From positions 45,245,469 to 45,309,468 of the forward strand of contig QVOM02000073.1 of assembly GCA_003586115.2 (NCBI GenBank): 64,000 nucleotides of DNA, read 5' to 3'. Shown piece by piece: positions 1 through 20,560 of this stretch; positions within the stretch are counted from its first letter, which is position 1, and each line of letters starts with the position of its first letter. Made by a program: the position numbers and the translations under genes. The stretch comes from Salvator merianae (taxonomy: Eukaryota; Chordata; Lepidosauria; Squamata; Teiidae). The notes under the pieces are model-generated. The model was given only the letters and a program-made list of their open reading frames with translations, did not search any database and was not told where the DNA came from.

Positions 1-94
1 AAAGAAAAAGAAAGAGATTATGCAATGAAGAGCATCTCCACAAGTGTGTTAAGTGAAAAACTAATAAGTGATATTTTTAATGATTTGCAAATAG

Positions 95-7328
<7,234 letters not shown>

Positions 7329-9935
7329 ACAATCACAGAGATGAGATTATGGAAGAAAATGAGCGTGCGGCTTTGTGACTGGCCCAGACACACAGATATT
7401 TGGTTCTGTATATCTGATCAGTTTGATGTTTTCTTGATGTAGTCATAGCTGTAAAGACCGACTTGGGAGACAAGAAAATACATTTGTTTTCTTTACTTTC
7501 CATGATGTCATATGTTTTAAATAGTATTGTCAATCTGAGATAATTCATGACTGTTATCTTGTCAATGTTTCTAATGCGGCCCCAATGATTGTGAGAGAAG
7601 ATTACTGGGAATATAGACTGGAAATGATTTTGTATGTGATGGAATTCTAACCAAATTAGTTCTCTTATACATAGATAACCAGAACTCGACAAGCTAATAT
7701 ACTTGTTTTGCTTCACCCATTGCCATTTGCTACTGATAGTACAGTCATTCCATGTATAATGTAACACTTCTGTTCTGGGAAAGTACCATGCTAACCAAAC
7801 TGCATTATGGAAACTGGTAGCAATCACTGGTTCCCTGAATATCATTTACTAGCAATGATTTTATAGTATCATCTTTCATGCCAAAAGTCATCCCATTTCA
7901 GTGATTGTGTATGAATGAAAGAATGCTATGCAAATATTATATGTATATTTCCATTTGTATTACTATTATTATTTTCATATGGTAGGTGCAAGTTCATAGC
8001 ATATTTATAGTATGGATTGCAAACTGCCACATGATACCTTCCAGCTCCCATCACCTGTAGCCCTCACAACCAGCAGGCTGATGCGTGGGTCAGTGAGAGC
8101 TGCTTTGCAACATATTGATAAACGGCTTCCAATTTTGTCAGCATATGTTGAGCTCAATGTTACACAAAGAAGGATTATTATAAGTCTAGGTGGTAATAGG
8201 ATTGTCCTGGTCTGAAGGGCAGCAGCAAGGAATCTTTTGGATTTAAATGACAGTATGTGTCCTTTTGCAGGTGGGCCATGGATTCATGAGAAAAAATACA
8301 CTAAACACTATTGTAGTATAATTTCAATTCATTTAATAGAAATTTGCAGAATTTCAAAGGAGGAGGATAAATGATTTTTACCCATTGTTCTGTTGCACTA
8401 GGAAAATGCTTCTTCTCACTTGAGCATTTGAGAGCATTGGAAATGGGAAAGTCAACATTTTGGTCACAGGTGGATCTATAACTATATTTTAATGGATACT
8501 GACTAAGTACAATGCTGGATCTGAATCCCTTATGTTGAACAAGAAAGAGGCACACAACTTCTCTTTCCTACGTGGAAGTTGAAAATTTTGCATGGTTATG
8601 TCACACTGCCAGCTATACCCAGATGCGAGGCATTGACTTTATTTCCTGATACAGCTGAAATATGCTCCACTATTATCACTGAGCCCCTGCAGGGGCTTCT
8701 CCGTATGCATCAATAACCAGTTTGAGTACAGGTCTCTGGTTTGACTCCTCTGTGCTGCGATCCAGAGCCACAAGTCACTCCTGGGCAAATTGTATAGCAT
8801 TTAACAGAGGTGCCACGCAGAGCACTTCTGTGAGGGCAATGCGGAACAGGTGAGTCTCTGCTTGGAAACACACAGCCCTCACCTTTGATCAGCCCAACCT
8901 GTGTTTTTAGCCACTATGGAGCAAAGCAAAGCAGAGCACCCCATCCTTACAGTCCTGATCCACAAGTTCCCACTGGCATTTGAGGCATGGAAGATAAGGT
9001 TACTCTGGAAGAGCCCATATTTCTTTGAAAATCAGTTTTATTTTTAAAAACCAAGATGTCTATTTTTGGTTTTGGTTTTCCTTCATGACCTTAAATAATC
9101 CAGAATAGTTTGAGAAGGGGAATTTCTCAACAAAACCCAGGCAAGTATCTTCAAGATTCCCGCCTTACCATGTTCTAACCGAGAATAGGTGGTTCTACCC
9201 AAGATGTCCTTATCTGTTGTATTGCCTCTGCATCAGGCTAGGATTAAACAGTAGGGATACACCAAGGCAAGGATAAGAATCTTGTAGCAATTCTAACTAT
9301 TTCATATGCTGGCTGGACTAATACAAAGTCAAGTTGAACTGGAGAACTGCTGCCTGTCTATCCCTGTAATAGTGTAAGCAAATTGGGGGATTTCAGTCCT
9401 CGATTTAGTAGTTCTTTTTTAATGGAAGGAAGTGACTTCTATCATTTGTCCTTCCACATTTCATTCTCATCAGTGTATTTTTGAAGTCCAGTCTCGCATT
9501 AGGGATGCTGTGCTGCTACTGCACGCAGAATACTGTAAAAATACTTTTGTTTTCTGTATTTTATGACCATGAGACATATCTGTTACTGTAATTATTTTTT
9601 TAAAAAACTTTGAATGCTTTGAATGGGGCACTGTACAAGTTTTCTAAAAGCTGTAGTAGCAATGTGAAAGGTTCCAAACAAAAAGAGAATTTGATTATAC
9701 TTTTGTAGTAGAGTTTACAAGTGAACACTGGTGTGGCAACTGGTTGTACCAACTTTTTATGCTTTGCTAAATAACGATGACAAAATTGGTTCAATGGCAT
9801 TTGAAAATTTGCCCAGGGCAGATCTTTTAAAAAGCTGGAAGTGGGAGAAGATTATCTTAATATTCACAGGTTAGTTCAAGGAATCTAACTGTGTTGTGCT
9901 ACGAAATGAAGATAGGCAACTCTGGACTTGTCTTC

Positions 9936-9941
9936 AATAAA
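9936..9941 (+). terminator. Candidate polyadenylation signal for KIF3A (proximal)
   Basis: AATAAA is followed within 30 bp by T/G-rich sequence (CCTTTGTTGAAGACTTTGTCTG). Confidence 0.4.
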
Positions 9942-11642
9942 ACCTTTGTTGAAGACTTTGTCTGAAGGAGATGTAGTAACATTTACCACCAATTTAAAAT
10001 TACCGTCAGTTTTAAAGTCATACTTCAATTATATCTTGTGACAGGATTCTGAATATTCAGTTATAAGCCATTTTTTCTGGTACACTAAGTCAACAGAGCA
10101 AGATACAGTGGCATTTATAAGTCTATATAGTAATATTTGCAGATATCCTCCCACAAGCAACAGATTTGAGTTTGCACTTGGCATTGCCAAAAATTCAAAT
10201 ATCCACTTGTCTCACAGCTTATCGGTGACTCCATAAGAGCGACTTCTCATGATGCACGTGGGAAATGCAGAATGAATGGCAGCTTTTGAGGAAGGAATAT
10301 GATGCCACGCAGTTAACCAAAGGGAACAGCAACATACCCCTTGTCCTTTAATCCATGTGAGAATACTTGGCTACCAGTTGGTCTTCAGTAGCTCTGGTCT
10401 GGTACAGATTTAACTGTTCACCCTTTGAAAGTGACAGCACACGGTATGGTTACGGTATGGTTACACTATATAAATCTGTAGCTTTTGCCTAAACCAGTTA
10501 GTCTTAAATCCAATAACAGAGCCTGATTTCTCCCCAACCCCAAAAATGCAGCATTCCAGGTTAGACACAGCCTCTTGGCACTTTTTCAAAAGCAGAAGAA
10601 ATGGTCATTGTGTAGACTCAGTGGCCTATCGTCCGTGCTGCGTTAGCCATGGCAACTTATTCACCAAGTGCTGTGCATGGAGTAGTTGGCAACAGCTTAA
10701 TACCATACATAGCCTGAAGCCACACTAAGATGGCCTTATTAAAGTGGCAGGGGTACACCCCCACAACATGTATGTCATTTGTTTGCATACACCTGCCAGT
10801 GGCTGGCCGGTGTCAGAGGCCCCAAGAGGGGCCAGCCGCTTTAGCACGGGGTCATTGCTGCTTCTGCCAGCCTGTCTGATCATGGTCTGACTTCTTAATT
10901 ATCTGCTTCAGCCACATCTTCCCCTTTTGGCTCAATTTGTACCCTGTCTGTAGACCTTGTGGCGTAATGGTCTTCCATGGTCCTGCTTTCACTGCTAGGA
11001 AGAACTAGTGGCTTCTGTGTGGCTTTGACTGAACAAGGGGAGAAGATGGAAGATTGGTCACAAAGCCTCCGTAGGAATAAATGGCTGTGTTATGTGGGTG
11101 CAGTACATATCGGAGCTCAGCGGTGGCTTGGCCTTCCGAATGTGGTTGTGCTCCCACTGCTAGCCCCAGCTAGCTGGACTGTCTGACAGGGCGATGGGAA
11201 CAGGAGGTCAACACCTTTGGAGGCCACCTCCACCCTTGTTTGTTTCTGACAACAGGTACTACCCTACTGCCCCAGCGTGATATATTGTTCAGGAAAATTG
11301 GCCTGGAGCCCGTATTTTTCCTCTCCATTTCTGTTGCAACATCTTAAGTAATTTTGTGCGGTTCCAAGTTTGCAGGAAAAGGAGGGAAAATGCTTTGCTC
11401 AGTGCCTTTGCAATTAGTTGCCCTGTATTGTTTACACTGACAGCAGTGACTCCGTGTCCAGGCCATCAATTCTGTATATATAAGAGAAAAATACCTGATA
11501 TATAATTTATCCCTATTTATTGTTTTGCTATCTTTTTGGAGAGTTAACATTTTTGGTATGTAGTTTTATTCTGTATAAAGTCTATACCTTACGTTGTATA
11601 TAGTGGTACAGTGTCTTGACACTGAGCATGTTAGTAACCAGA

Positions 11643-11648
11643 AATAAA
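11643..11648 (+). terminator. Candidate polyadenylation signal for KIF3A (distal)
   Basis: This AATAAA lies just before the first downstream transposable element (about 11811). Downstream sequence is G/T-rich (GTGTCTACGTGGTGATGG). Confidence 0.4.
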
Positions 11649-11810
11649 GATGTTGGATACACTGCATATTGCTGTGTCTACGTGGTGATGGCTGACTCTG
11701 CTTCCAGAGGGAAAAAATTGTCATGTTCATTATTGGAGAGATTGCAAGAGCCACTTGCTAAATTCATTGTTGCTAATGCAGTGTCTCTTTCAAAGGATTA
11801 AATGATATTT

Positions 11811-11965
11811 CCTTTCCTTTCTATTGTATTTGTATACCGCTTTTCCAAAACAAAATTTGCCCAAGGCAGTTTACAACAAACAGGAAACATACAATTAAAA
11901 AAATATGCATCAAAACATTGTAATAAAAATACATTATAAAATCCCATATCAAACAAAATAGTACA
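11811..11965 (-). mobile_element. L2-type LINE 3' end fragment
   Basis: TTGTATACCGCTTTTCC followed by GCCCAAGGCAGTTTACAA is the reverse complement of a standard L2-type 3' end (the 'gtaaaccgccttgg' kind). Poly-A-like tails follow on the minus strand. Confidence 0.6.
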
Positions 11966-12312
11966 TTGCAGAATAACACAAAGCCTTACGATGGAATGGC
12001 GGTTACAATGCCAGATCTTCCTTATCCAGACCAGGTACAGCTGCAGTTTCTATGCCTCGGGGAGCGTGGCAGTAGGACAACATTCTTCCCTTTCCCCCTC
12101 CACGCTGGTTACCAGGTGCTGGGTGCAGCTGTAGCTTTTAAGCCTCTGGGTATTGTGGTAATCGATGAGTCTTCTTCTCCTGAATGCCGTTATAAGGAGC
12201 AATGTGCCATTCAAGCATCATTTGAACAAGTTATCCCCCCCAGACATGCTTATAAAGAGAGTAATCTATCAGCAGATACAAGGAGGCAAAACACTTCCAT
12301 AGTGTATTTCAC

Positions 12313-12606
12313 AAGGAGGCATGGTGGCGCAGAAGGCTAAGGCACTGATCTTTCAATAGGAGGATCGGAGTTCAAGGCCCCTGTCTGCCGTGTAGAGGGG
12401 ATGAGCTTCCTCTACTGGCCTCTAGCTCCAGCCAACCTAGCTGTTCGAAAGCAAGTAATTGCAAGTAGATAAATAGGGAGCATCACATTGTGTGATGCAG
12501 AAGATAGACAGATGTAAGCTATCGGGTGAAAAATAACCTTGTAAGCCGCTTTGAGTCAGCTTTGACCGAGAAAAGCGGGGTATAAAAACCAAGTCTTCCT
12601 CCTTTT
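12313..12606 (+). repeat. tRNA-derived SINE
   Basis: The head has RNA polymerase III boxes: A-box region TGGTGGCGCAGAAGGCTAAGG and B-box-like GGAGTTCAAGGCCC. The 3' part TTGTAAGCCGCTTTGAGTC followed by GCGGGGTATAAAAACCA resembles the L2/CR1-type 3' end that such SINEs borrow for retrotransposition. The length is about 290 bp. Confidence 0.75.
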
Positions 12607-12611
12607 ATTAA

Positions 12612-13115
12612 TGTCCCTGTTCGCACTTTGTGACAGGAACGTTCCTGTCCACTCGCTGGTAGGGTGCATTCGCACCTGCAAACAGTCAGCTGCCTTGAAG
12701 CTCACTGAAGCCCACCTGATGCTCACCTGAAGCTGAGTAGCCCTGGTAACTAACTTGCAGTCTGGAAGCTGACTTGCGCGATCAGGTGTAGATCAGGGGA
12801 GGTGCCTTCGCACCACTTCTGGGTTTGAAATGGCGGCGGGATGGGGCTGCACCGGTGCTGTCCAATGGTTCACAACCCGGTTTGCACTTTGGGCTTTGGA
12901 CTCTGGCTGCCGTTTCAAACGCAACTTTGAAAACAACTGCTCTGGCTTCGGAAATAGTTCACTAACTAGTGCATTCCCATTTGCACTGCTCCCCCTGCTG
13001 GTCAGCTCACAAACTGTTGCATTGCTGACAAGTATGAATACTCATGACCATACCTGATCCTGAACAGCCCGAACCCTGCTAATTAGTACGTCTACTCTCA
13101 TAAGTGTGAAAACAC
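12612..13115 (+). mobile_element. Non-autonomous DNA transposon, family 2
   Basis: This is the second, more complete copy of the family at 3365-3815. It starts TGTTCGCACTTTGTGAC and ends CATAAGTGTGAAAACACCC, giving imperfect terminal inverted repeats around a CACTT/AAGTG core. The interior is GC-rich and non-coding, although one frame stays open by chance at 12830-13057. Confidence 0.65.
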
Positions 13116-13119
13116 CCAA

Positions 13120-14597
13120 CGATACGAGTTTTTTCTCTACATTAACAAGCAACTGAAACCATTAAAAATTCTTTAGCCATCAGCTTAGCATGTTACCAAA
13201 ATACTCATCACTGACTGTCAGACACTTCACTCTTTCCATACTGGCCAGTAGTATCTCAGACCATGTGAACATCAGTGTGGACCAGCAAAGGCCCCATCCC
13301 CTGATATTCTGACCTGTCCACACTGGAGTAGGCCATGGACTGGGATGCTGGTGCCAAAACTGCATCATATCCAGCTCCACTAGTGGAGATGTCTAAAGCA
13401 GTCCACAACTGAATTACTATCCATATCTTTGACCATGAAGGGCATATGGGAAGCATGCTACATAGTCCAGTATACTGTGAGGGGGTCACTTTTTGACAGT
13501 GCACAAAAAACGCCCTTGGAAGTGGGCATGCCTCTGAAGTGGTGCTGGCCTCTGAAGTCTGGACTGGGATGGGCTGTGCAAATGCAGACAGCTGTACAAA
13601 TTTAGACCTTCCAGCATTAGCAATGCACTAGGAGCCATCACACTTCTGAGTGATAAAAAAAGGAGTTGATACAAGTTGGGTCAGGAATGGTGAACAACTA
13701 GAAGGCTTCTCCTGATGAACACAAGGAAAAGGAATCCAAATCTTGGCAAGAGAAAGACTGGCAGACAATGAAGGGCTCCTTAGATGAAAACAATAGGGAT
13801 GTGCTTTATGGAAGACAGACAGATTTTCCTCAACCTTCTCTGAAAGCCCTGGAGCCCCACTGCCCACTGATAGCACACCTCAAGTCACCATTGTAGGGGC
13901 AGATGGGGTGGTAGTGAGAACACCCTAGGGTTCTGAAAAGCTGCCAGTGGCATTTGTGTAGCACAGTGTTGGTGGTGATGCTGGGTGACGTTCTTGGCTT
14001 TATCAGTAAAGGGAATCCTAAAGAAACATTATGAGAACAGAGGCTTCATAAGTTAGGGTTCAAACGCCTCTTTAAAGCTGGAAAAGGCTCATAATGGCAC
14101 ACATCACGTAGTATGACCCAATCTTAACACAATCAGAAGCGTAGATAATCATTAAAAAATTGAAGAGTTTATTCTTAGAAGCATAAAGGTCAAAGAGTTT
14201 TTAAAAATATTGAATACATCAAAAACAGAAAGTCGGCTACAGGTCTTTTGATGATAAGGAAACTGAATGCATTTTAAAGGAGGAAAATAACGTTTTAGGG
14301 ATTCCCCACCCTCAACTTCCTAATCTAGGTCCACTTCAACATTGACTCTTTTAAAAAAACAAAAGAAATAAAAAAAAGGAGTGTCTCAAAGTGTTCACAT
14401 GCTGAGAATTGTTAGTGCCCGATAGCAACTTAAGATGAAAATGTATGCTCTCCCTCATGCTGTTTCTGTCCATCAGGCAATGCTGCTGGAGTGGAAGAGG
14501 ACCTCATTTGTCAATATACAGCTGCCCAGTCCTGGGTGGAAATATCAGAAGCAGGAAACAAAATGTTTCACAGCTTTGATGTTTGTGTTGCTGTGGG
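13120..14597. other. Intergenic, no recognised feature
   Basis: I see no gene, tRNA or known repeat signature here. Overlapping short minus-strand frames at 13180-13876 lack protein-family motifs. They may be an old unrecognised repeat. Confidence 0.5.
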
Positions 14598-14598
14598 C

Positions 14599-14599
14599 A

Positions 14600-14637
<38 letters not shown>
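14599..14637. repeat. (GT)n microsatellite
   Basis: An almost uninterrupted GT run of about 17 units, ending in a GC/GT-interrupted tail. Cys/Val-rich and His/Thr-rich frames across it are artefacts. Confidence 0.95.
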
Positions 14638-14638
<1 letters not shown>

Positions 14639-14869
14639 CAGCAGATTTCCCACTTTTGTGGCTGGCGTGCCTTTTCCAGCCCTAAAAATGGCAAGAACGC
14701 CATGGTGAAAAATAGGAAGGGGTATAATGTGATTACTTTGGTACATGTCAATTAATGGGCCTTAAAAAAACAGCCTTTGCTAACCTAGCGTCCTCCAGAA
14801 GTTTTGAGCTATATTTGCCGTTGGCTCCAGCTGACCCCATCATGCTATGATGGACTGATGGAAGTTGTA

Positions 14870-16146
14870 GCTTGATCCTGGATGAAGGGGCTGATCTGGC
14901 ATATGTTACTGAAACCTGGGCGGATGAACTGGGTGGGCCTTGTCTCACCCAGTTCTGTCACTCAGGTTACTTTGTGCAGCACTGTTCCAGGCTGGTGGGA
15001 TGTGGAGGGGATGTCGCTGTTGTCCAGAGGACTTCTATCTCTCTTGCCAGGAGGCCTGAATTTGAGGCGGGTTCTTTTGTTGTTGAATCAGAGAGACAAG
15101 ATAGGGATGCTGCTGGCGTACCACCCACCCCACTGCCCTGCAGCTTCCCTATCTGAGCTGCCTGACATAGTCTTGGATGTGGTATTGGAAGCCCCTGTCA
15201 CAGTGAGGTTGGAGAATTTCAGCGTCCATGCTGAGGCAACCCTCAGTGGACCAGTTCAGGTCCTCATGTGCTCCACAACAACCAGGGGGCTGTCTCAATA
15301 TGTTACTGGCCCAACACATACAGCAGGACATTCTCTCAGTCTGGTCTTTGCCACAGAGGGAATTGGTGGAGATACATTGATAGAAGGGCTGGCAATAAGC
15401 CCGTTGTCATGGACAGATCAGTCACTGGTAAGATTTGGATTTGCAGTGGCAGCTCCCCTCTGCAGGAGTTGGGGACCTGTTGAGATGGCCCACCCTCAGA
15501 GACTTCTGGAACCTGAGCAATTCCTGAATACTCTGAGGGATTTTCCAGTTGACATGAACGGCGCTCCTGCCGAAACTCTGGTCTTGCTGTGGAACCATGA
15601 GGTAAGCAGAGCCATCAACTGGATTGCACCCAAGCACCCTTGACCCAACTATGAAACCTATCAGGGACCTTGATATTCCACGGAGCTACAGCTGATGAAG
15701 CAGGAGGGGTGACAGAGTGCAGGTGGCATAAATCTTGCTGTGAGTTTGCCCAAACACAGCTTTTTTCACCACCATTGCATTCTTATTTATCCAGCAGAGC
15801 TTTTTTTGAGTGGTGAATGGCCTTTTGCTGTGACACATTTGCAGGCCACTTTGAGGACAAAGTCACTCAGATCTGTAGGGGACTGGATGCCACAGTTGAA
15901 AATAGTCCAAAAGTAGTTTCAGAGAACTGTCTGGTCCAAGTGCAGCATTGCAATTATGCAGTCATCTGTTGAAGACGTACCTCTTCACCCTGGCCTTTGT
16001 CTAAAGGAACAGCATCCCCTCTGACTGTAGGCACTGTCAATGTTTTAACTAGTGCATTTTATTTATTTTCATGCTGATTTGATTGTGACCTGCTCTAAGA
16101 CCTTTGGGTGTAGGGCAGAATAGAAATATAAACAAACAAACAAACA
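14870..16146 (+). mobile_element. L2-type LINE, 5' endonuclease part joined to 3' tail
   Basis: The fragment encodes pieces of an L2-clade AP endonuclease: LILDEGADLAYVTETW near 14870, then after a frame change a block with LSQYVTGPTHTAGHSLSLVF and ISPLSWTDQSLV. The RT is absent. The segment jumps to the 3' end at about 15960-16146: GTTGAAGACGTACCTCTTCA, then GACCTGCTCTAAGACCTTTGG, then an (AAAC)n tail. Frameshifts and stops show it is dead. A collinear relative runs on the minus strand at 44380-46620. Confidence 0.8.
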
Positions 16147-16175
16147 ATTCCTCAAATCCTACTGCTACCATTTTC

Positions 16176-16201
16176 TCTCTCTCTCTCTCTTTTTTTTTTT
16201 T
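16176..16201. repeat. (CT)n / T-run simple repeat
   Basis: CTCTCTCTCTCTCT runs into a T tract. Confidence 0.9.
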
Positions 16202-16974
16202 GCCCAGAAAGTCTATAAAGGATCCCCAATTTTTTTAAAAGAAGAAGTTAAAGATTTTTCGCAAATCAGATGTGTCAATTTGTCCATTTCTGCTGGATCT
16301 GACACTTTAATCTTCCAGTCTTCCATTGTGGGTTGTCTTGGAAGAACAAGTAGGTTGATGCTCCCATGACCCAGACAAGGGTATTTTGGTCATGGCCTCC
16401 CTTTTCACACCTTATGCAAACTTGGGCATCTCATTCACAAGAGTGATTAGTCCTTCAGTGAACTCAACGTAACTCTTCTGAACCACAACACGTAACCTGT
16501 CTGAGTACAAAACCATTAGCTAGACAGTTCTGTAATTTGACTATATAGAAGGCGACTTCCTATATTTCCTAACAAGTCATTTTCTCTCTTTCTCAATCTC
16601 TCTTCTCTCTTTTCCAAATATGAATAGATTTGAGTGTTATCAAGAAAAAAAGCTTATGGGACGCCAAAGTCACTTGAGGAAGACAGAGATAAAAGATTTT
16701 ATCGTGAAATGACGCTGCAAACTATGACGCCAAAAACCTTGAAGGTAATGGGCAGGAAATTGTTATGATTGTGTGAGTGGGGGAGATTCAGAAGAAGCAC
16801 TGAAAGGTATTCTGAGAATTTGCCCAAGTTCTAGTGTGGGCTTATGCATCTATGTAATTAAGAATGGAAGAAACTGGATTTGCCCCATCAGCTTGATTAC
16901 ACCTGGTGGAAAATTGGAGCAAAAACTAATTCATGCTAACGTAATTGTTTATTTATATTAATTCATGCAAGCAT

Positions 16975-18480
16975 CCTTTTTTTTTATTATTTTGTTTAAA
17001 ACAATTCTATACTGCTTCTTCACATCAAAATCTCAAAGCAGTTTGCAGTAAAATTTAAAAACAAGATTAAAAACCATTTTTAAACCAGCTTCAGGTCATA
17101 CTGAGAGAACACATCAGTGAAGTAATAAGATGTTTTCTTTCAGCATTATCTAATTCAGAAAATCTACCTTTGGGTTAGATAATGTGGAAAGAAAATGGTT
17201 AGTCACTTTGTTGATATGTTCATTCTATCTAAAAGTGGACTGAAGCTGGATTAAAACTTGGGTATGAGTGGGCCCCTAAAACCAGCAGAATATAAACAGA
17301 CTATTAAAAACTGGATGGAGGTCATGGGATAAACATTCATTCACACAGAGAGTGCCTGCATGAATAAATGAGTTTTCAACAGACACTTGAACAGCTGAGG
17401 GAAGAGAATTCCAGACTGCGAGCACAACCACAGAGAAGACCCTGTTGCAAGACACTGTGAGATGGCATTCAGTAATTGGTGGTACTCATAGTAGTATCTC
17501 CCCAGATAATTGCAATAGTCTTACTACTCTATATTGGGGAAGGCAATTTAGCAAGTACCCTGATCCCGAGTTGTTTAGGATCTTATATTCCAAGCATAAG
17601 GCATTGAATCTGGCCTGGTAGCCAACTGGCAACTAATGCAACTGATGGGTGTTAATGCATTCTACTCTACAGTCATTCTACTCTACAGTCTGGCTGCAGC
17701 AATTTGCAATAGTTGCAGCTTCTGGACCAGGTACAAGGGTAGCCCCACATAGAGCACATTACAATAATCCAAACATGAAGTTACCAGGGTGTGGACACAG
17801 TGGTCAGACTATCCCTACCCAGGTAGGTATGAAGTTGGTATACCAACCAAAGCGGTTCTTGCCACAGAAGTCATTTGAATCTCTAGTGACACCCTCCTCA
17901 ACTCCTGAAATCAGGAACTTCCTATCCACAAGGTCTCTATCTTATTAGCATCCAACCTCAGTTTATTGGCCCTCATCCATCCCATCACTGCATCCAGGCA
18001 CTAGTTCAGGACATTCACAGCCTCTTCTGAGAAACAGAGCTGAGTGTCATCAGCATTTGGGTGATATCTCAGCCCAAAACTCCTGCTGATCAATTCCAGC
18101 AGCTTCATATAGATGTGACAAAATAGCACCCTTGGCACCCCACAGGGCACAGGGACACAGGTTGCCCAACACTACTTTCTGAGGTCATCCCTGCAGATAG
18201 GAGCTGAACAACTGCGACACAGTTCCGACTGTTTGCAACTTGTGGAAGCAAACAAAGAGGATATCAGGGTCAACAGTATCAAAGCCACTGAGAGACCGGG
18301 CAGGATCTGCAAAGTTGCACTTCCACTGTCTCTCTCCTTTGAGAGGCCATCCATCAGGTGGGCCAATGCTGATTCGCCCTTCAAACCAGATCTGAGCCTA
18401 AACTGACATAGGCCAAGATAATCAGTTTCCTTCAACAGCACCTACAGCTGCACAGCCGCTCCCATCTCTAATATTTTGCC
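16975..18480 (-). mobile_element. L2-type LINE 3' half, degraded
   Basis: The minus strand carries an L2-type 3' end at 16980-17080 (ATACTGCTTC..CTCAAAGCAGTTTGCAGTAAA as seen on plus). It also carries stretches matching the minus-strand LINE at 44380-45200, for example GTTGCAGCTTCTGGACCAGG, GTAGCCCCACAT and ATTACAATAATCCAA. The reading frame is broken throughout. A palindromic MITE interrupts it at 17088-17285. Confidence 0.7.
17088..17285. mobile_element. Palindromic MITE, family 3
   Basis: The inverted arms share TGAGAGAACACATCAGTGAAG (left) and CTTTGTTGATATGTTCATTC (right), and inner CAGCATTATCTAATTCAGA against GGTTAGATAATGTGG. Relatives are at 21436-21640 and 34872-35018. Confidence 0.7.
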
Positions 18481-19035
18481 CCACCTCAAAAGTGATAAAT
18501 CTGACTGAGTGACAGCTGAAATAAGAGCATCAAAGAAAAAAAAATAGGATCGTGACCAAAGAAAAACCAGGAAAAACCTGGTTTGCTCTCACAATGAGCG
18601 AGACACTCAGAGCAGCAGAAGCAGATGAACGTGGAGAAGGATTGTACCTTGTGTAGTCTGTCATTTTGCAGAGAGCGGGAGAAGACAAAAGTGGGGAAAT
18701 GGGGAACAGGAAATTAAATTTATCTATTAGAATAAAACATATTTTGTTATAATCTTATTTTACTCATGTAAAGGAATAAACATTATGACAGAAACCGCAG
18801 GCCTGCACATGAATTTAGAACCAAGAATACTATAAGCTTAATGACTGGTTCCTCTTCTATGTGGCCACTGACAAAAAACATACCAGTTACTCAGGACACC
18901 TCAGGGATCTTGTCAGATAATAGATAGTCTACATTCTCAATAATAGAGCATCTGGTAATATCTTTTTAAAAGGACTAATCAATTCTTGATGAATCCCCCC
19001 AGATGAAGTTTACAAACAAAAAAAACAGTGCTACA
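18481..19035. other. Intergenic, no recognised feature
   Basis: AT-rich sequence in which I recognise no gene or repeat family. Confidence 0.5.
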
Positions 19036-19039
19036 CCAG

Positions 19040-20560
19040 GGCCGCGTTCAGACACGGCATATAATCAGTTTACAGGCCGTCTTCAGTTCCCGCTGTCCCG
19101 ACATGATCTTGCCTTTCCGTAATTTTTATGGATTAAATAGGCTAAATGCGCATTACTTTGTCTTCGGAGTTTATCAATTCTCAAGCCGTTCCAGATCGCT
19201 AGCGCGCTTTACTTTTGCTGTGGGCACGGAGAAAGCGAATCTGTGGGAGGGACCGTAATTTTTTGTGGGCGTGCAGAGGGAGGGATCCCCATTTTGTGCT
19301 GTCCAATGACAGACGTTGTGGGTGGGCGTTCTGCTAGGGAGGCCGGCACGGTTCTCAGGAAAGCTAGCATGGTGTACAGGCAAATTTTTCATCAGCTTCC
19401 TGTACTCCCTTCTCTGCCGCTGCGCGGTGAAAGGAGAAGCTGCCATCCCTTCTCCCCATGTCGCTGTGTTCTGCCCACTCCTCCTATTCAGCAGTGTCGT
19501 GGGGAAAGTTACGGCTTCATCAGCAGCCCGCCGTCTTTCTTTCCTCACCAGCCACTTTTGTGTAAAAGCGCTGTAGCACCGAAGTACAGGAAAAGAAAAC
19601 GGCAAGATCATAAAATCACAATTCTCCTCTACTTTGTGGGCGTGTGTGTGTCTCCCTCCCTGTGCTTCTTGCTCTGTGTCAGCGGTTGTAGGATGAAAAT
19701 GGGGGGGCTTTGTGGGCGGGGGATGAGAAGAAGCTTTCTTAGATGTTGTAAATCTTTCGCACGGACATGTGTGAGAAGGAGGAGGAGGAGGAGAAGGCGC
19801 CTGCTGTGCTCCACGCTTCTTAAAGAAATATAAAAAAAATATAAGTTTGCCCGAGTGTTGGAAGAAGAGGTTTTTTATTGCCTCCAATGAATTTTTTAAG
19901 CTGCGGTGCTTTCTCTTTCTTTATCCCCATTCAAGAAATTAAATTCCGTCTGCTCTTTAAAGCAAAAAATAAACTGCTCCCGATTGCTAGGATCTCTGCA
20001 AAATGCAGAAGCACTTGATTGTCCAAAGAGTAGAGCCCCCCCAATTCCCCTCCCCACTTCTTCCCTTTGTTATGCACCTCTCCCTGCTTTTATGCTACTT
20101 TTAAAAAGCGCAGTTGCGCTAAAGTGAACCAGCAGGATAGCAGAACTCGCCATCAGCCCTTTAAAAAGTTTAATTGTGCGTTACACATAGTTTTAAAGTT
20201 CTGCTTCGGTAGACAGAGGCTTCAGGGAGGAGCAAATGGTGAATGACTAGTAATGCTGCCAAGTTAATCCATGTTCTGAGGCAGCAGTGGGGACATGCAG
20301 AGAACGGAGCTTGACTTTCCCGCCCCTGTGACGTCAAGGTTTGAACGTTGGGACTGCAGCCAATCGCTGACTGCATAGGTAGGAGAATTTGATGAGGGGT
20401 GGAGGCAGAAAGGGTACTACCAAGCACGGGAAATATCAGTGTGGGAACGAGCAAGTACGAATTGAGTCCGTGTTAAATTGTAACTGTGGGAACGACCAGA
20501 AGACAAATTCACTGCGTGTACTCTTCTATACAGATTACATTGACGATGTCCGACCGCGGC
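19040..20560 (+). mobile_element. Family-4 DNA transposon (4-bp target duplication), copy 1
   Basis: This is a 1.5-kb element with terminal inverted repeats: GGCCGCGTTCAGACACGGC on the left, and ...GATGTCCGACCGCGGC on the right, which reads GCCGCGGTCGGACATC on the other strand. It is flanked by a perfect CCAG duplication (19036-19039 and 20561-20564). The interior is shared with 25205-27691 (inverted) and 51918-53136. No transposase is encoded. The open frames at 19174-19887 and 19243-19833 overlap on opposite strands in a low-complexity GGA/CCT-rich part and are not genes. Confidence 0.85.

Larger units (their letters stand above)
7329..11660 (+). other. Probable KIF3A 3' UTR and downstream DNA
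   Basis: The stretch after the KIF3A stop has no recognisable transposable elements for more than 4 kb. That is unusual in this window and consistent with a long 3' UTR. AATAAA signals occur at 9936-9941 and 11643-11648, and either could end the transcript. Short frames inside it (for example on the minus strand at 7333-7845) have no family resemblance and I take them as chance. RNA evidence would decide the true end. Confidence 0.5.

Noticed and set aside
7333..7845. 170-codon minus-strand frame just past the KIF3A stop
   Set aside because: No signal peptide, domain or splice context is visible. It lies in the probable KIF3A 3' UTR, where chance frames are expected.
14435..14755. Frames rich in Val-Cys or His-Thr repeats
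   Set aside because: They are translations of a (GT)n microsatellite.
19174..19887. 237-codon minus-strand and 196-codon plus-strand frames
   Set aside because: They overlap on opposite strands inside a non-autonomous transposon with low-complexity runs. Neither has family motifs.
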